Assembly (NCBI RefSeq): GCF_027921745.1
Contig: NC_079239.1
Coordinates: 1,143,501 to 1,207,500, forward strand
Length of the DNA: 64,000 nucleotides
Source of the DNA: Schizosaccharomyces osmophilus
Taxonomy: Eukaryota; Ascomycota; Schizosaccharomycetes; Schizosaccharomycetales; Schizosaccharomycetaceae
Direction: 5' to 3'
Part shown: in pieces, positions 10,431 to 21,668 of the stretch
Layout of the letters: each line of letters begins with the position of its first letter
Position numbering within the stretch: the stretch's first letter is position 1
Notes under the pieces: generated by a model
Database searches by the model: none
Told to the model about the DNA's origin: nothing
Seen by the model: only the letters and a program-made list of their open reading frames with translations
Position numbers and translations under genes: made by a program

Positions 10431-12863
10431 AAACTATTTTAAATTTGACGGTCGTGTTATGCATATATGTTTCCCCAATTCATACTGAAAAAAATAATAG
10501 CTCTGACTTGCTTCAAAAAATAAGTAAACAATCTAACATGGAGCATACTCAATATTAATTCATGCAAAAGAAACATTTGCAGCTTTTTACCTTCTGAGAT
10601 TCAAACCCTAAGAAAAAAAATATAGTGAACTGTCCCCGGAGTCTTACTACTTTGTTTTGGTACTTAAATTTCAATTTAGCACAAGTTAATTGAATTGGTA
10701 TAGAATTATGATACACACTAGAAATTATTTTCGAAGCTAATTAATCAATGAATCGTTAAATAGAATTAAGACATTTTATGTTATTCCTGCGCACTGCGAA
10801 CAGCTGCAATGTATTATTACTATATATATTCAAAATAAAATGATACATGTTATTATACTGTGATTGTAAGTTTAACAGCACGATATATTCTACACCTTAA
10901 TATAATTAATATTGCTATGTTTACGCACTAAAGCACAAAATATTATTTGGCTAATTATTGCAAGAAAAGATTGTTTTTCCTTGTATTTGACTACTCGTTT
11001 AGCTTCTTTAATATGCCTGCTAAATATGGTATATATTTTTTCCCGTCTATCCCAAATACAAGAAAAAAGCATTTGAAATGGGCGAAACCTCAGATCCTTG
11101 TTGTATCACGGCAGTAATAGATTAGTAAGCCAAATAAAAGTAATTTGAATAGGATTGACTTCTACATTCGTAAGTTTTAATTAATCAATCCCACAAAACA
11201 CATCACATGAGATTATATGAGCTTTCTTGTACATAATTATTCTGTGTCGATGTTACTCAATTGCGGATTCTTATTGTTCAAGGGACTAAGATAAATACAT
11301 TTGAAACATTCAAAAAAGGTTTATGATATGTGGATTGTCTATTGGTTACTAACAAGTCTGGCTAATTATGGATGACTTATGAACGCGTCAATAGAGAGAC
11401 GCTTTATTACCTAACACCGTATTGCTAAATCCTTCATCACAGCATTTAAGCAGACGAGTAGTTATACTTATATCAAAGCAATTTTGATTACTACTAGCAT
11501 AATATTTCAGTAACAATGATTACAAATGTTCTCTTTCGTAACGTGTTTTAAGGGGTAACCCATCTCAAAACTACATAATACAAGAAGTCGAATTTAAAAC
11601 AAGTCTTTTACGACCAGCAAAAACGGAAATGCCATATTACTTTCAAGAAAAAAAAAAGGATAATGATGGCCGTGACTTTATAACTGTGCAAAGGTTTTGG
11701 TTTAACAAAAATTTATGTTCGCGATTGTATTGCGTAGATGCTTAAACAGCAAGGAAACTGCTCCCATTATAGGTGTATGGTTATTGACTAAGCTGTTTAA
11801 CTGTTTCATTGATTGGTGGAATGCAAAGAAGCCATTGGTTATTCATTTCATTTGAGAAAAGAAGTAATTAAACAGTTCCTTATGAGAAGCAGGAAACATG
11901 AGAAAAACGACCTATTTTTTAATACAATCATTTGTTACAGCATTTTTCTTGAATTACTTGTCTTTTGCTCATAAAAACCTGACGTTCAACCGCTGTTAAC
12001 ATAGATTACGCCTAGTAAATTATTTTTTAAGGGCAAGTAATATATATCGCTATTTTACTTATACGTTAACGCTTAAGATCGGGGTATTACCCATAGATCA
12101 AACCATACAATACCCAGGCCACCTCCAAACCTTATTCTTTCATTCCGAACGTCTTTCTTAGTACTGTCTGTTTATGGTCTAAATACCAACTAGCCCTTAG
12201 AATTAATTTTCTAAATATTAATAAATTAATAAAAAGAAATGGAATGTATTTAAAGAGTTCTTTAGTTTTGTATGATAATTTTGAGATTCTTCAGTCCAAT
12301 GGTTGTTGACGATGGATAGCATGTATGACTCCACTTACTCAATAACGCATATATTTAAGGAATCTGTTCACTGCGGTTTTGTATGTATGAAGTAAACCTA
12401 ACAATTCAAATAAGGCTCAATCAAACGGTAAATAGCTTAAGTACACTACATTTTTATCGTCTTTTACAATATTCAAATGTTACTTTTATTGCCCTTAAGT
12501 TTAAGTCTTTTAGCAGCCAACGGTATCAAAACATGACATTGCTACAAATACAAAAATATTCTGGAAACCATAGTAACAGGGTTTTTTTTTAAAAAAAAAA
12601 AAAAAAAAAAGAATAAATTTTATTGAAGAAATCTTCCGGACAATTACTATCAAGTGAGCGATTACTTTGTTCGTAAGAATTAGAAAATCAGTCTTATGAT
12701 GTGACAGATACAAAATGAAATCGTGATGAGTGAAAGTTCTCGTTTTTATAATACGTATATTTGTATAGCCAATACATGTATACTACAGTACGAAGAGACC
12801 GGGCTTGATACTCTAATCAAAAAATAATATCTATATACTTTTAGTCACAGTTTGATTAATCAA
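10431..12863. other. Euchromatin to pericentromere transition, no recognised gene
   Basis: About 2.4 kb of AT-rich sequence between chk1 and the first array tRNA. I see only short ORFs of low complexity, a T-run followed by a long A-run near 12583-12610, and no tRNA, LTR or 5S. This would be the natural place for the left heterochromatin boundary. Confidence 0.5.
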
Positions 12864-12935
12864 TCCGTTGTGGTCCAACGGCTAGGATTCGTCGCTTTCA
12901 CCGACGCGGCCGGGGTTCGACTCCCCGCAACGGAA
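12864..12935 (+). tRNA. tRNA-Glu (TTC)
   Basis: 72 nt, TCCGTTG/CAACGGA acceptor, anticodon loop CTTTCAC, T-loop TTCGACT, T-run downstream. First tRNA of the left array; the same tRNA is found reversed at 51455, where similarity is limited to the gene and a T-rich tail. Confidence 0.97.
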
Positions 12936-13161
12936 AATTTTTCTTTTTTCCCTTTCTCAAATACGGTGTTATGATTTTTCTTCAAATATAGCATTAACCA
13001 CTGCATCATACAAGCAGAAATTTGTGCAAAGCAGTAGTACGTGCCGAAGTAAGAATACGATGAACGGAATCATGTGCCATGCCAATTACAGATTGGAGGG
13101 GTCTATAGAACGAATGTATCTTGATTATAGATTATTGTACAAAAATAAGCCATCAACGAAC

Positions 13162-13240
13162 GGAAGGGTGTCCGAGTGGTTATGGAGCTAGTTTAAGGCA
13201 CTAGTGCGAAAGCTCGTGGGTTCGAGTCCCACCCCTTTCA
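13162..13240 (+). tRNA. tRNA-Leu (AAG)
   Basis: 79-nt class II tRNA with a long variable arm, anticodon stem CTAGT/ACTAG around TTAAGGC, T-stem GTGGG/CCCAC. No intron. Copy at 58768. Confidence 0.96.
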
Positions 13241-14893
13241 TTAAGTTTTTGCACTGCTTAAATTTCAGTATCGTGCACAATTGAATATTAGGTTTTTAAA
13301 AGATTTTGTTTAATATTACTTTTTTGTTGATAACCTCTGATATCAACAATGGTTTGTTTGTATTCCTACGTTTTACAAACAGTGAATAAGTTGACCTTTA
13401 TAACTGACAGAAATTAACAACCTTTCCAATGGAAATGGTAAAAGCTGTTTTATAATGAGTTTTTTACTTTTGTTGACCCTTATTGTTATATTTAATCATC
13501 CCCCAAAAATGGAATCAAGTCAAACATTATATAGAATATGACATAAACCGGAAAAGATGGTTGCAACCTTTGAAGAGGCAAAGAGTTTAGCTACGTGGCT
13601 CCATTTTTAACGAATACAATACTGAAGCTACTAGATTCAATTATCGTCTTCAAGTCATGAAATTATAGAAATTACAATTGTAATGTTTTCTGTAAACCCG
13701 TTAACACTTAGCCTGTGGAATGACGACAAAGACGATGAATAAATCAATCGAAAAATGAATGAAAACAGTTTCCGATTTTGGTAATGGTTGTATATTTGTG
13801 GTTTCACGTCTTATTTATTTATTTTTTTTTTAATTTTTCTTATTAGTCATGTTTTAAACGACTCGTCAGTAGCTGCTAAAAAATTGTACCATTTGCGAAA
13901 AGTTATTATATTTGCATAAGCTTCTTTCTCCGGTGCTCATTCTAGCCGAATGTTTTGTTAAAAATATTCCGTATTTCGCGAGGCAGGAAATGAATGAAGG
14001 GAGATTTTAAAGTTCATCTTTGTCCCACATAAGTACGTTGCCATAAAAGAACAATTTAATAAACGTGGACTATGAAGAAGCATTAAAAATATAGAAAAAC
14101 AAATTTCGTCACAAAAACGCACATATCGGCTATTTCCATTAATAAAGCTTTTCAAGGAGAAACCCCAAGAAAGGAAGAAGGAAGAATAAAGAGATATAAT
14201 GATAACCAAACAAAGTTCATAAGGTCAGAATAACTAAAAGATCGTTATCCCCACACGAAAAACGAGGATCGTTGCTGTAAAAAATAAATACGGGATACTT
14301 CATCAATACTTAGGAAGGACGGACGCTCTAAATTTCATTAATTGAAACAAATGATTTCAATGTTTAATCTTTCTAATAGATTCCGGAGCAGATGCCTCTT
14401 AATTACGAGAAGATATAGCGCAAAATCGTATTGACATATCAATGAATTAATTGATGAACTTGTAAAGGTGAAAGAAGAACAAGTTGAAGTGATACATTAG
14501 GACTAACCAAGTTTATTCTTGGTATTATTGATACTATAATGCGAATTGGATTTTATTCTTTCCATACATATATAGGTGCCAATATTTTCTAGTGTATTAA
14601 TCTCAATATATCCAATATGGCTTAAGCAGCTAAAAGCTGTGTATAAGTGTAAAAGTAGTTACAGATGATAATTCTCTAGGTTTGTCAATACTACGAATGT
14701 TTCGTAAAAGGTTTAAGTTTTCAACATTTTCTCCTAAAATTGTGTTAATAGTTTCCAATGTTTTTCGTTTTTCGTTTTTCTTAGTTTGAATATTTAACAA
14801 CAGAGGTAGACAAATGATGTAAACAAGCTTTTAATCAATTGATTAATAGTTTACAGCAATATATTAATTAACTATTAACGATAAATAAGCAAA
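13241..14893. other. Spacer between tRNA-Leu and tRNA-Asp, left copy of repeat A
   Basis: AT-rich spacer, nearly identical in the right copy. It contains the presequence-like relic at 14351-14500 and a weak 83-codon minus-strand reading at 13958-14209 that is conserved only as the repeat is conserved. No other gene is evident. Confidence 0.5.
14351..14500 (+). pseudogene. Possible relic of a small mitochondrial protein gene
   Basis: A 50-codon frame, ATG to TAG, interrupted once by an in-frame TGA. The first 27 residues are basic and serine-rich with no acidic residue (MISMFNLSNRFRSRCLLITR, then RYSAKSY), like a mitochondrial presequence. The part after the stop is an acidic helix-like peptide (HINELIDELVKVKEEQVEV). 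The same frame, including the stop, is in the right repeat copy at 59956-60105. It may be chance; I cannot name a family. Confidence 0.25.
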
Positions 14894-14964
14894 TCTTCCT
14901 TAGTATAGGGGTAGTACACCAGCCTGTCACGCTGGCAGCCCGGGTTCGAATCCCGGAGGGAGAG
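14894..14964 (+). tRNA. tRNA-Asp (GTC)
   Basis: 71 nt, TCTTCCT/AGGGAGA acceptor with G discriminator, anticodon loop CTGTCAC, T-loop TTCGAAT, downstream T-run. Copy at 60499. Confidence 0.97.
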
Positions 14965-15334
14965 TGATTCTTTTTTTGTGTGGTTTTTAATTTTTTGTTT
15001 TTTTTTTCGTTTTTTCGTTTTTTCCTCATACTTGGGTTCTTCCTTGCATTTGAGAACGCCATTCGATTTTGCGTTTCTAATACTGTTTTGTACATGGCTT
15101 TCTTCATCTTTGGCTGTTCACTCAGAGTCATATTCATTAAGTGAAAGTAGATGATGATGATGCATGCTATCAGGTGAAATGAGACAAAAAATTGCTAGTA
15201 AACTGACACTAAGCAAACTAAATGAAACCATCAACAATGAATAGGATAATAGCATAGATGTAGAAAAAAAATAAACATTCATCATCCATTGGATGGTTCT
15301 AAAAAAAAAGAAAAGTTGAAAAAAGTGAAGGCTA

Positions 15335-15417
15335 TGACCGTGCCAAGACTCGAACTTGGGACCGTCTGCGAACATTGAATGTTAAGCAGAAATTATAACC
15401 ATCTAAACCACACGGCC
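15335..15417 (-). tRNA. tRNA-Val (AAC) with short intron
   Basis: 83 nt including about 9 nt of intron directly after anticodon position 37; anticodon loop begins TTAACA. GGCCGTG/CACGGTC acceptor. The intron differs by one base from the right copy at 60931 while the mature tRNA does not. Confidence 0.93.
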
Positions 15418-15951
15418 TTCGTTGAAGGACTTCCTGTTCTTTACGTTTACAACTTAGATGGTAAGGACCTTTCGCTCCCAAGGTTTCCTGCAAAGGCAAA
15501 GGAGACAGACACTCATACTGAAGCAGTTTCTGTGGTTATGTATTTCTCTGATTGTCTCAATCAGTGTTTGTTCATTACCTATGTACGAATACAATGTATT
15601 AATTTCGTTGCTTTTCTATTAATATTATTTCTTTGCTAGGCCGTTCTCAATATTCAGTATTCAACATTTAACAATCAACAATCAAAATTCAGTTCAATTT
15701 CAATGTCAATGTCAATTTCAAAATAAATAACTAAACAGCTAATAACGATGGCAATAACAATAATGCAATACTTTTTTGTTTCTGCTTCTGCTTCTGCGTA
15801 TCGTGTGAGAACCAATACATATAATATGATATAGAAAGATGAATGAATTTGAATATACGTATGAGTACTTTGCAAAGGAACAAGTGATAAAACTTCATTC
15901 TTTATTTTACTTGCTGTAATATATTTTATTTATCCTAATGTTATCAACCAA

Positions 15952-16025
15952 GGGCATGTGGTGTAGATGGTTATCACGCTTCCTTAGCATGGAAGAGGTC
16001 CCAGATTCGAGTTCTGGCTTGTCCA
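15952..16025 (+). tRNA. tRNA-Ala (AGC)
   Basis: 74 nt, anticodon loop TTAGCAT, identical to the genes at 943 and 61548. T-runs follow. Confidence 0.97.
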
Positions 16026-16331
16026 AGTTTTTCTCTTTTTTCTTTTTTTTCCGTTTTGTCGTTATTTCATTGTTTCACTATATTGCTTTTTTTTGCTCTT
16101 GTTCCAGTGTTTCTATTTTGGTTTGTTATAAATTTTATATATTGCGCTCACTGGGTTGATCATACAGGGTGTTTTACACTATGTTGGAACTCTGCAATAA
16201 AAAGACATTGCTTCAACAAAAGATCTACAAAAGATCAACAAATAATTCAATCAAAGACCAAATGAAATGGATTTTAAAAAAAAAAAATAAAAAAAAATAA
16301 ATAAAAAAATAAAAAGAAACGAAAAAATTAA

Positions 16332-16405
16332 TGGTCACAGCCAGGCTCGAACTGGCGACATTCGACTTATTAGATCGACATGATAACCAACTACATCATG
16401 CGACC
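16332..16405 (-). tRNA. tRNA-Ile (AAT)
   Basis: 74 nt, GGTCGCA/TGTGACC acceptor with one wobble, anticodon loop CTAATAA, T-loop TTCGAGC, T6 terminator on the minus strand. Copy at 61906. Confidence 0.97.
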
Positions 16406-16472
16406 ATTTGTTACAAGCACTTTATGTTAGTGTAATCTAATCTGTTCTGTAATAACTGTGTTACTTTTCTAC

Positions 16473-16668
<196 letters not shown>

Positions 16669-16922
16669 TCTATATTTATATCTATATCTATATCTAATAT
16701 ACATGCATGCAAGTATGGATGTCTGTCAGCAATGCAAAGCAAAGCGAAAGAAAGAGATTAAAATAAAACACTCTGCATATGATTTTATAAATTTTAGCAT
16801 AAAAAGCAAACGATAAATTCATAGTAGCAACCGCAAACTACACATCCGTCGAACGAAAACAATCAGTAATGCTAAAGCGAGCTAAATTAGCTAAATGAAA
16901 TAAAAAAAAAAAATCTCAGAAA

Positions 16923-16948
16923 ATATATATATATATATATATATATAT
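16923..16948. repeat. (AT)n run
   Basis: About 13 AT dinucleotides, present also in the right copy near 62335. Confidence 0.9.
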
Positions 16949-17182
16949 CATTAATCGCTCGTATCAAAAATAGCTCAATATGGGGGAAGGAATTGATAGC
17001 AGAGAAAAGTAGGAGATATGAATATATATATATTAATAACTAGCTTGTCAGGGAAACGAGCGGATGCTTGGTTGGACATGGGACATGACAATCATACTAT
17101 GTAGTATGTAGTATGTAGTAAACGTTACAAACATTCAACAAAAGCATGAAAAAAATTTAGGTAGACAAGTAATCAATCAAGA

Positions 17183-17255
17183 GGCCTCGTGGCCCAATGG
17201 TCAAGGCGCCTGACTACGGATCAGGAGATTCCAGGTTCGACTCCTGGCGGGGTCA
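17183..17255 (+). tRNA. tRNA-Arg (ACG)
   Basis: 73 nt, GGCCTCG start, anticodon loop CTACGGA, T-loop TTCGACT, T-runs downstream. Same gene sequence at 19349, 57446 (minus) and 62595. Confidence 0.97.
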
Positions 17256-18625
17256 ATTTCTTTTTGCTTTTTTTTGCTTTCTTTTCTTTTCTTGTTTCAT
17301 TCCATTTTGTTTTGCTTTTCTTTACCCTTCTATTAGCTAAATGAATAAGTTCGTTCTAAAACATGCAACAGCGAAACGGAATATGAAAACAATAGATAAC
17401 AACCGCCCCGTGAGTGTACGTTCATCTTCTTTTCTAGTCTCATATAGTCATCGTACACCTCGGGATGTTGCGCAAAACATCTCATGACCATTTGTAAATT
17501 TCCATATATATAATATAATAATATAATCTTGTGCAGCTTCTTGTCCTTGAGAAACACACATAATCTTCCTGAGGGAACTAAGGAATGTCTGGTTTGGCGA
17601 GGCGGTTCAGTTTGTTCGTGTTATAGATCATAACATGAATTCATTGGACTCGTAAGTTCCTTCTCAATGTAAGAAACCGATCATTTCGTTACTTTCCATG
17701 TGTACAATTTATGATCAAACCTTATTCTGTGAAGTTATGTGTACTCGTCATGAATTTCCTCACACTTCTTGAGGACGATTTATACAATATTTACATGATA
17801 TTTGTAAGCTTATTAAAAGGGTCAATGAAATGAACAAGTGGAAAGAAAAAATAAAATACAAATATTGAAATGTTTAAGAGAAAGTAAGAAATTTCCAAAA
17901 ATCCGCATGAGTATGTCTGAATGACAGATAGAAAAAGTTTCGAATCTAATACGAATCATTTTGATTTACACTCGCCATTATCTTGCATGTACGTACGCCC
18001 TATACTGTTCTGAAGTACGAAATACGAAATACGAAATACAGTGAGTGGAATTTACAAATCATATGAGGATCATATGAACAATCAAATATTTAAATATTCA
18101 CAAATTTTTCAAACGGATAATTGAACTATTGAGTAGGACTCATAGTGTATTCTATTGCCAAGTGTCATTAATTTCGTAAACGACATCAGGCTTTTTTATC
18201 GTATTGAACGATAGCTGAATTGATTACAATTTTTATTTTGTTTTGACTTAGCTGGTAAAACTGTCTCATTTGAATTGATCCCCGAGTTGTTAAGCGAAGA
18301 ATCATTCAGGCTCAATTGATATTAGCTGGTATGCAATTATTATTAGTCATGTTGTCATAAAGAGTTGTTGTTTTTTCCATGTATATAATTATTGCACATA
18401 AGAGCATCTGTTTCTTACAAAATAAACTTTTAGTCGATAATATGTTCTCAGATCCAACCTCTCACAAAAGACCAGATCACACAGTCCTGAGTAATCACAA
18501 GTGAGGCCTGCCGATTGGCAGTTAAGAGTTATAACAACGATTTAACAGGAGAGAAAAAGGACTGCTTTGTATCTTTCTCTTCTCTTCTCTTCTTTTCTTT
18601 TCTTTCCTTTCCTTTTCAATCCTTA
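17256..18625. other. Spacer between repeat A tRNA-Arg and repeat B
   Basis: AT-rich. A 74-codon minus-strand reading at 17333-17557 includes a plausible stretch (MRCFAQHPEVYDDYMRLEKK) and is identical in the right copy at 62745-62969, but no start context or family supports it. Repeat A ends at 18371; a polypyrimidine tract fills 18571-18617 just before repeat B begins. Confidence 0.4.
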
Positions 18626-18648
18626 ATTATGTTTAGCAAAAAGTAACG

Positions 18649-18981
18649 ATGAAATTGGCGGGTGGCCTTTACGATGATTGCAATTTTCTAAACAACCCTT
18701 CATCTAATATTTTATCCCATGAAAGTTTACTTAACCTACCAAGAAAAAAAACGTAAGTCAATTTTTGAATTCATAAACATATTGGAATCATCAATCGTAT
18801 GTCGTTTCATTGTGTTAAGTTGAAAAGCAATGAGAGATCACGTATCGTGAGGGAAGGTGACAGTAAAGTCTTGATCATGAATGCGAGACGATCATGTGAC
18901 GAGAATAACTATCAAAATGATTACCTTGATTTGCAGAAATTTAATAACAAGCTGTTATTGACTTTTCAAGCCATTAAATGA
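18649..18981 (+). CDS. Candidate small spliced gene, function unknown (left copy)
   Basis: Exon 18649-18752 begins MKLAGGLYDDCNFLNN and ends at a perfect GTAAGT donor. Joining to 18828 (AAAAG acceptor) keeps frame and continues NERSRIVREGDSKVLIMNAR to a stop at 18981, giving 85 residues: mixed, hydrophilic, no membrane segment, asparagine- and leucine-rich C-terminus. The branch site is weak, which is the main doubt. The inverted copy at 57886-58218 stays open through both exons; its intron carries about three changes in 75 bp and the exons two or three in 258 bp. I recognise no family. It lies about 370 bp from tRNA-Arg inside presumed heterochromatin. An ORF starting at 18799 inside the intron is the other reading. 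Confidence 0.4.
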
Positions 18982-19348
18982 GCATGTATTCAAAAAAAAT
19001 AAATTAAAAACTCCATAATTTCAGTACAACTGGTGGAAATATGCAAATAGTGAATTATAACTTAAATTGATTTAGCTTAACTAGGCGTTGGCCGTGCAAA
19101 ACGGCGTATACATACGTTAATGCAATTGCTTATACAAACCGTATATACAAACACACTAACCAAGAATTTATATTGCACCGATTAGGAGTAAGCTAATTTA
19201 TCATGTTGCTTCAAAAGAAGTTGCACTAAAGGTAATGCCCAAAAATTGGTTAATTGGATTTAGACAAGCAGAAAAAAGTTTTTTATTTCAATAGAATTAT
19301 TATTTTATGTGTAATATAATTTTATACTATAACAATGTTACTAACGAA

Positions 19349-19421
19349 GGCCTCGTGGCCCAATGGTCAAGGCGCCTGACTACGGATCAGGAGATTCCAG
19401 GTTCGACTCCTGGCGGGGTCA
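19349..19421 (+). tRNA. tRNA-Arg (ACG)
   Basis: 73 nt, same sequence as the gene at 17183; flanks differ. Followed by a T6 run. Inverted copy at 57446. Confidence 0.97.
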
Positions 19422-19610
19422 ATATCTTTTTTCCTCTTTCAATGTTTTGCTTTTCTTTTTATTTAATTTTACCCTTCTTTTTATATCCATCTATGGCCTT
19501 TGAAATGTCTCCACTTTGCTTATCCTAAATATCATCTTGATTAGTTTATTACTTAGTACTCTATCAATGCAAATTATTATAGTTAGCTATGATGAGAAAT
19601 AAAAAAGAAA

Positions 19611-19694
19611 CTCCCAAGGCGAGACTCGAACTCGCAACCTTCTGATGACCTTTCATAAGAGTCAGACGCTCTAAACCGATTGAGCTACCCGGGA
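19611..19694 (-). tRNA. tRNA-Lys (CTT) with intron
   Basis: 84 nt, TCCCGGG/CTTGGGA acceptor, anticodon CTT in stem TCTGA/TCAGA, with about 10-11 nt of intron after position 37. T6 terminator. Inverted copy at 57173. Confidence 0.95.
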
Positions 19695-20471
19695 CTTGTT
19701 ATGATGCTTACCATTAAAAATATATTCACTACTATCTAATTTTGCGAAGCTCTTTTTCATTATTGATAATTACGGATAAAAATTAAAATGAAAATTAAAA
19801 TCAAAATAATTCGAGTTTAGTGTAGTCTTCATACCTATCTTCTTAAATCGTTGTTGCTGTTACTTTTACAGAATTTTCTTTTCTTTGCATCTATGTAAGT
19901 AAGTTCCCATAATACTTGCACTGTCACTGATTGTTAAAGCTTTGCAGTGATTGTATGTAAATACAGTAGAAGAAATGAGGAACAGGATTTTTTTTCGAGC
20001 GATGGTATAGTCATAATAGCTGTAGCTGTTTTCTATGCTGTGTTATCTATGAGCTATCATCATCAGTCAACTGGTGAAAAAAAAAAAAGATAGAAAAAAA
20101 TAAAGCAGAATCACCATCGTATGCAAGAAGAAATTCATTTTTTTCTTTTTTTTTTCTATCTTGTTTTTTTTATTTGTTTTATAACAATTGTTACAATTGT
20201 TTTATTTTATTTTTAAGAAGGAGGAACCGACGAATAAAAAATTAATTCATATTGTAAAAATTCGTTTCTATTTGATAAGTACGTTACGAAAGGCAGAAAG
20301 AAAGTAACAGTATTTAGCAGGTGGTAGGTGGTAGGTGGTTGATGGGTTGTTGCATTGGATGATCGCAGGTAAGATATGAGATAGTCCCCCAAAAAAATTA
20401 AAAACAAAAATAAAAAATAAAAAGGTAGAAAGTCGTTGATATATTATTTAACTAAAGAGCAGTCATCCAAT

Positions 20472-20580
20472 GGCCAGTTGGCCGAGCGGTCTATGGCGTA
20501 GCACTCAAGTGAAAACTTGGACTGTTCAATCAAGTCTTGCTATATCGAAAGATGCGAGGGTTCGAATCCCTCACTGGTCA
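20472..20580 (+). tRNA. tRNA-Leu (CAA) with intron
   Basis: 109 nt, GGCCAGT/ACTGGTC acceptor, anticodon stem TAGCA/TGCTA with CTCAAG start and about 26 nt of intron, then variable arm and TTCGAAT T-loop. T-runs downstream. Inverted copy at 56307. Confidence 0.94.
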
Positions 20581-20758
20581 AAATTTTTCTTTTTCTTTCT
20601 TTTTCTTTCTTTTTCTTTTTCTCTTTCCATATTTGATTTTCTTCATTCATTTTCATTGTCATTTTCAAATGATATTGTTGCAAAATAACTTGGTCAGTAA
20701 AAAACTTTGATTCTATATTCTTACAAGTTCTACTACTCTTTTACTGACCTCTTGTTGT

Positions 20759-21104
20759 TTAATTGTCTCTACGGTTTCTGTTTCTTTTTTTTTTTTTTGC
20801 ATCGCTACTTGTTTCTATTTACGCATACCTTTTTATTATAATCTTTGATGGACGATACGAAGTTCTAGATGGGATTGCTTTCTGCATGGAGCAAAGTTAG
20901 TAGAATAAAATTAAATAAAATAAGTTATATTAAATTTGATGAAATTTATTGTAAAGACTAGAAACCATTTTTTTTCATTTCGGTTACCACCAGGAATGTA
21001 TCTATCTACTACATATTAACTCTTCGTGCATGAATCAACTTAATTTCGATCAGATAATTATGTTGCCAATTGTAACTTTCTTCTTACACCTGGATTGTAA
21101 GAAA
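20759..21104. other. Spacer, nothing recognised
   Basis: About 350 bp of AT-rich sequence with poly-T tracts between repeat B and tRNA-Glu. No ORF or repeat of note. Confidence 0.45.
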
Positions 21105-21176
21105 TCCGTCATGGTCCAGTGGCTAGGATTCATCGCTCTCACCGATGCGGCGGGGGTTCGATTCCCCCTGACGGAA
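21105..21176 (+). tRNA. tRNA-Glu (CTC)
   Basis: 72 nt, TCCGTCA/TGACGGA acceptor, anticodon loop CTCTCAC, T-loop TTCGATT. Unique to the left side of this window. Confidence 0.97.
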
Positions 21177-21595
21177 TAATATTCCTTTTTTATATTTATC
21201 TGAAAAGTATCATGATTATGTGTGATTATATTCTTTGTTTCATGATGCTAAATATAAAATAGGACTTTAAAAGCGGAAAAAATCAAAAATATAATACATA
21301 AGAAGAAAATATCAGGAATCTATATTAGGTTTCTGAAGTTTTCCCCGTCAAATGAATGCTCTAATCATTTTCGATTTAGTTTCTCGATAATTAAGTTGAA
21401 ATGCACAACTTTTCCTAATTCCAATATCTTTTAACCTTTTTGATTAGCTTTTTCTTCCCGGTCGTTGAACTGGGTTTGCCTCAAGTAGTCGGTTTCATCA
21501 CTTTACTTAATCACCGGACGATGACTCCAATACAACATGAGCAAGAGCAAAGTATTGTTCAGCTCAATGTGATGAAAAAAAAAAAAGAAAAAATT
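21177..21595. other. Spacer between tRNA-Glu(CTC) and tRNA-Phe
   Basis: AT-rich, with a plus-strand ORF from 21440 that runs antisense into tRNA-Phe and is therefore not credible. Nothing else seen. Confidence 0.4.
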
Positions 21596-21668
21596 TGTCA
21601 CAAACCGGGATCGAACCAGTGACCAACAGATCTTCAGTCTGTCATGCTCCCAACTACACCATTGCGAC
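21596..21668 (-). tRNA. tRNA-Phe (GAA)
   Basis: 73 nt, GTCGCAA/TTGTGAC acceptor, anticodon loop CTGAAGA, T-loop TTCGATC, T6 terminator. Single copy; last tRNA of the left array before the arm. Confidence 0.97.

Larger units (their letters stand above)
18626..20758 (+). repeat. Inner tRNA repeat B, left copy (inverted repeat of 56149-58241)
   Basis: 2.1 kb with tRNA-Arg, tRNA-Lys and tRNA-Leu(CAA) plus an 85-codon spliced ORF. It returns in reverse orientation at 56149-58241; coordinate sums are 76867 at the left part and 76887 near tRNA-Leu, the difference being small indels in homopolymers. Confidence 0.92.

Noticed and set aside
15379-15639. 86-codon ORF conserved in both A repeats
   Set aside because: Overlaps tRNA-Val antisense; conservation is that of the repeat.
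19307-19528. 73-codon ORF in both B repeats
   Set aside because: It is a read-through of tRNA-Arg and its flanks.
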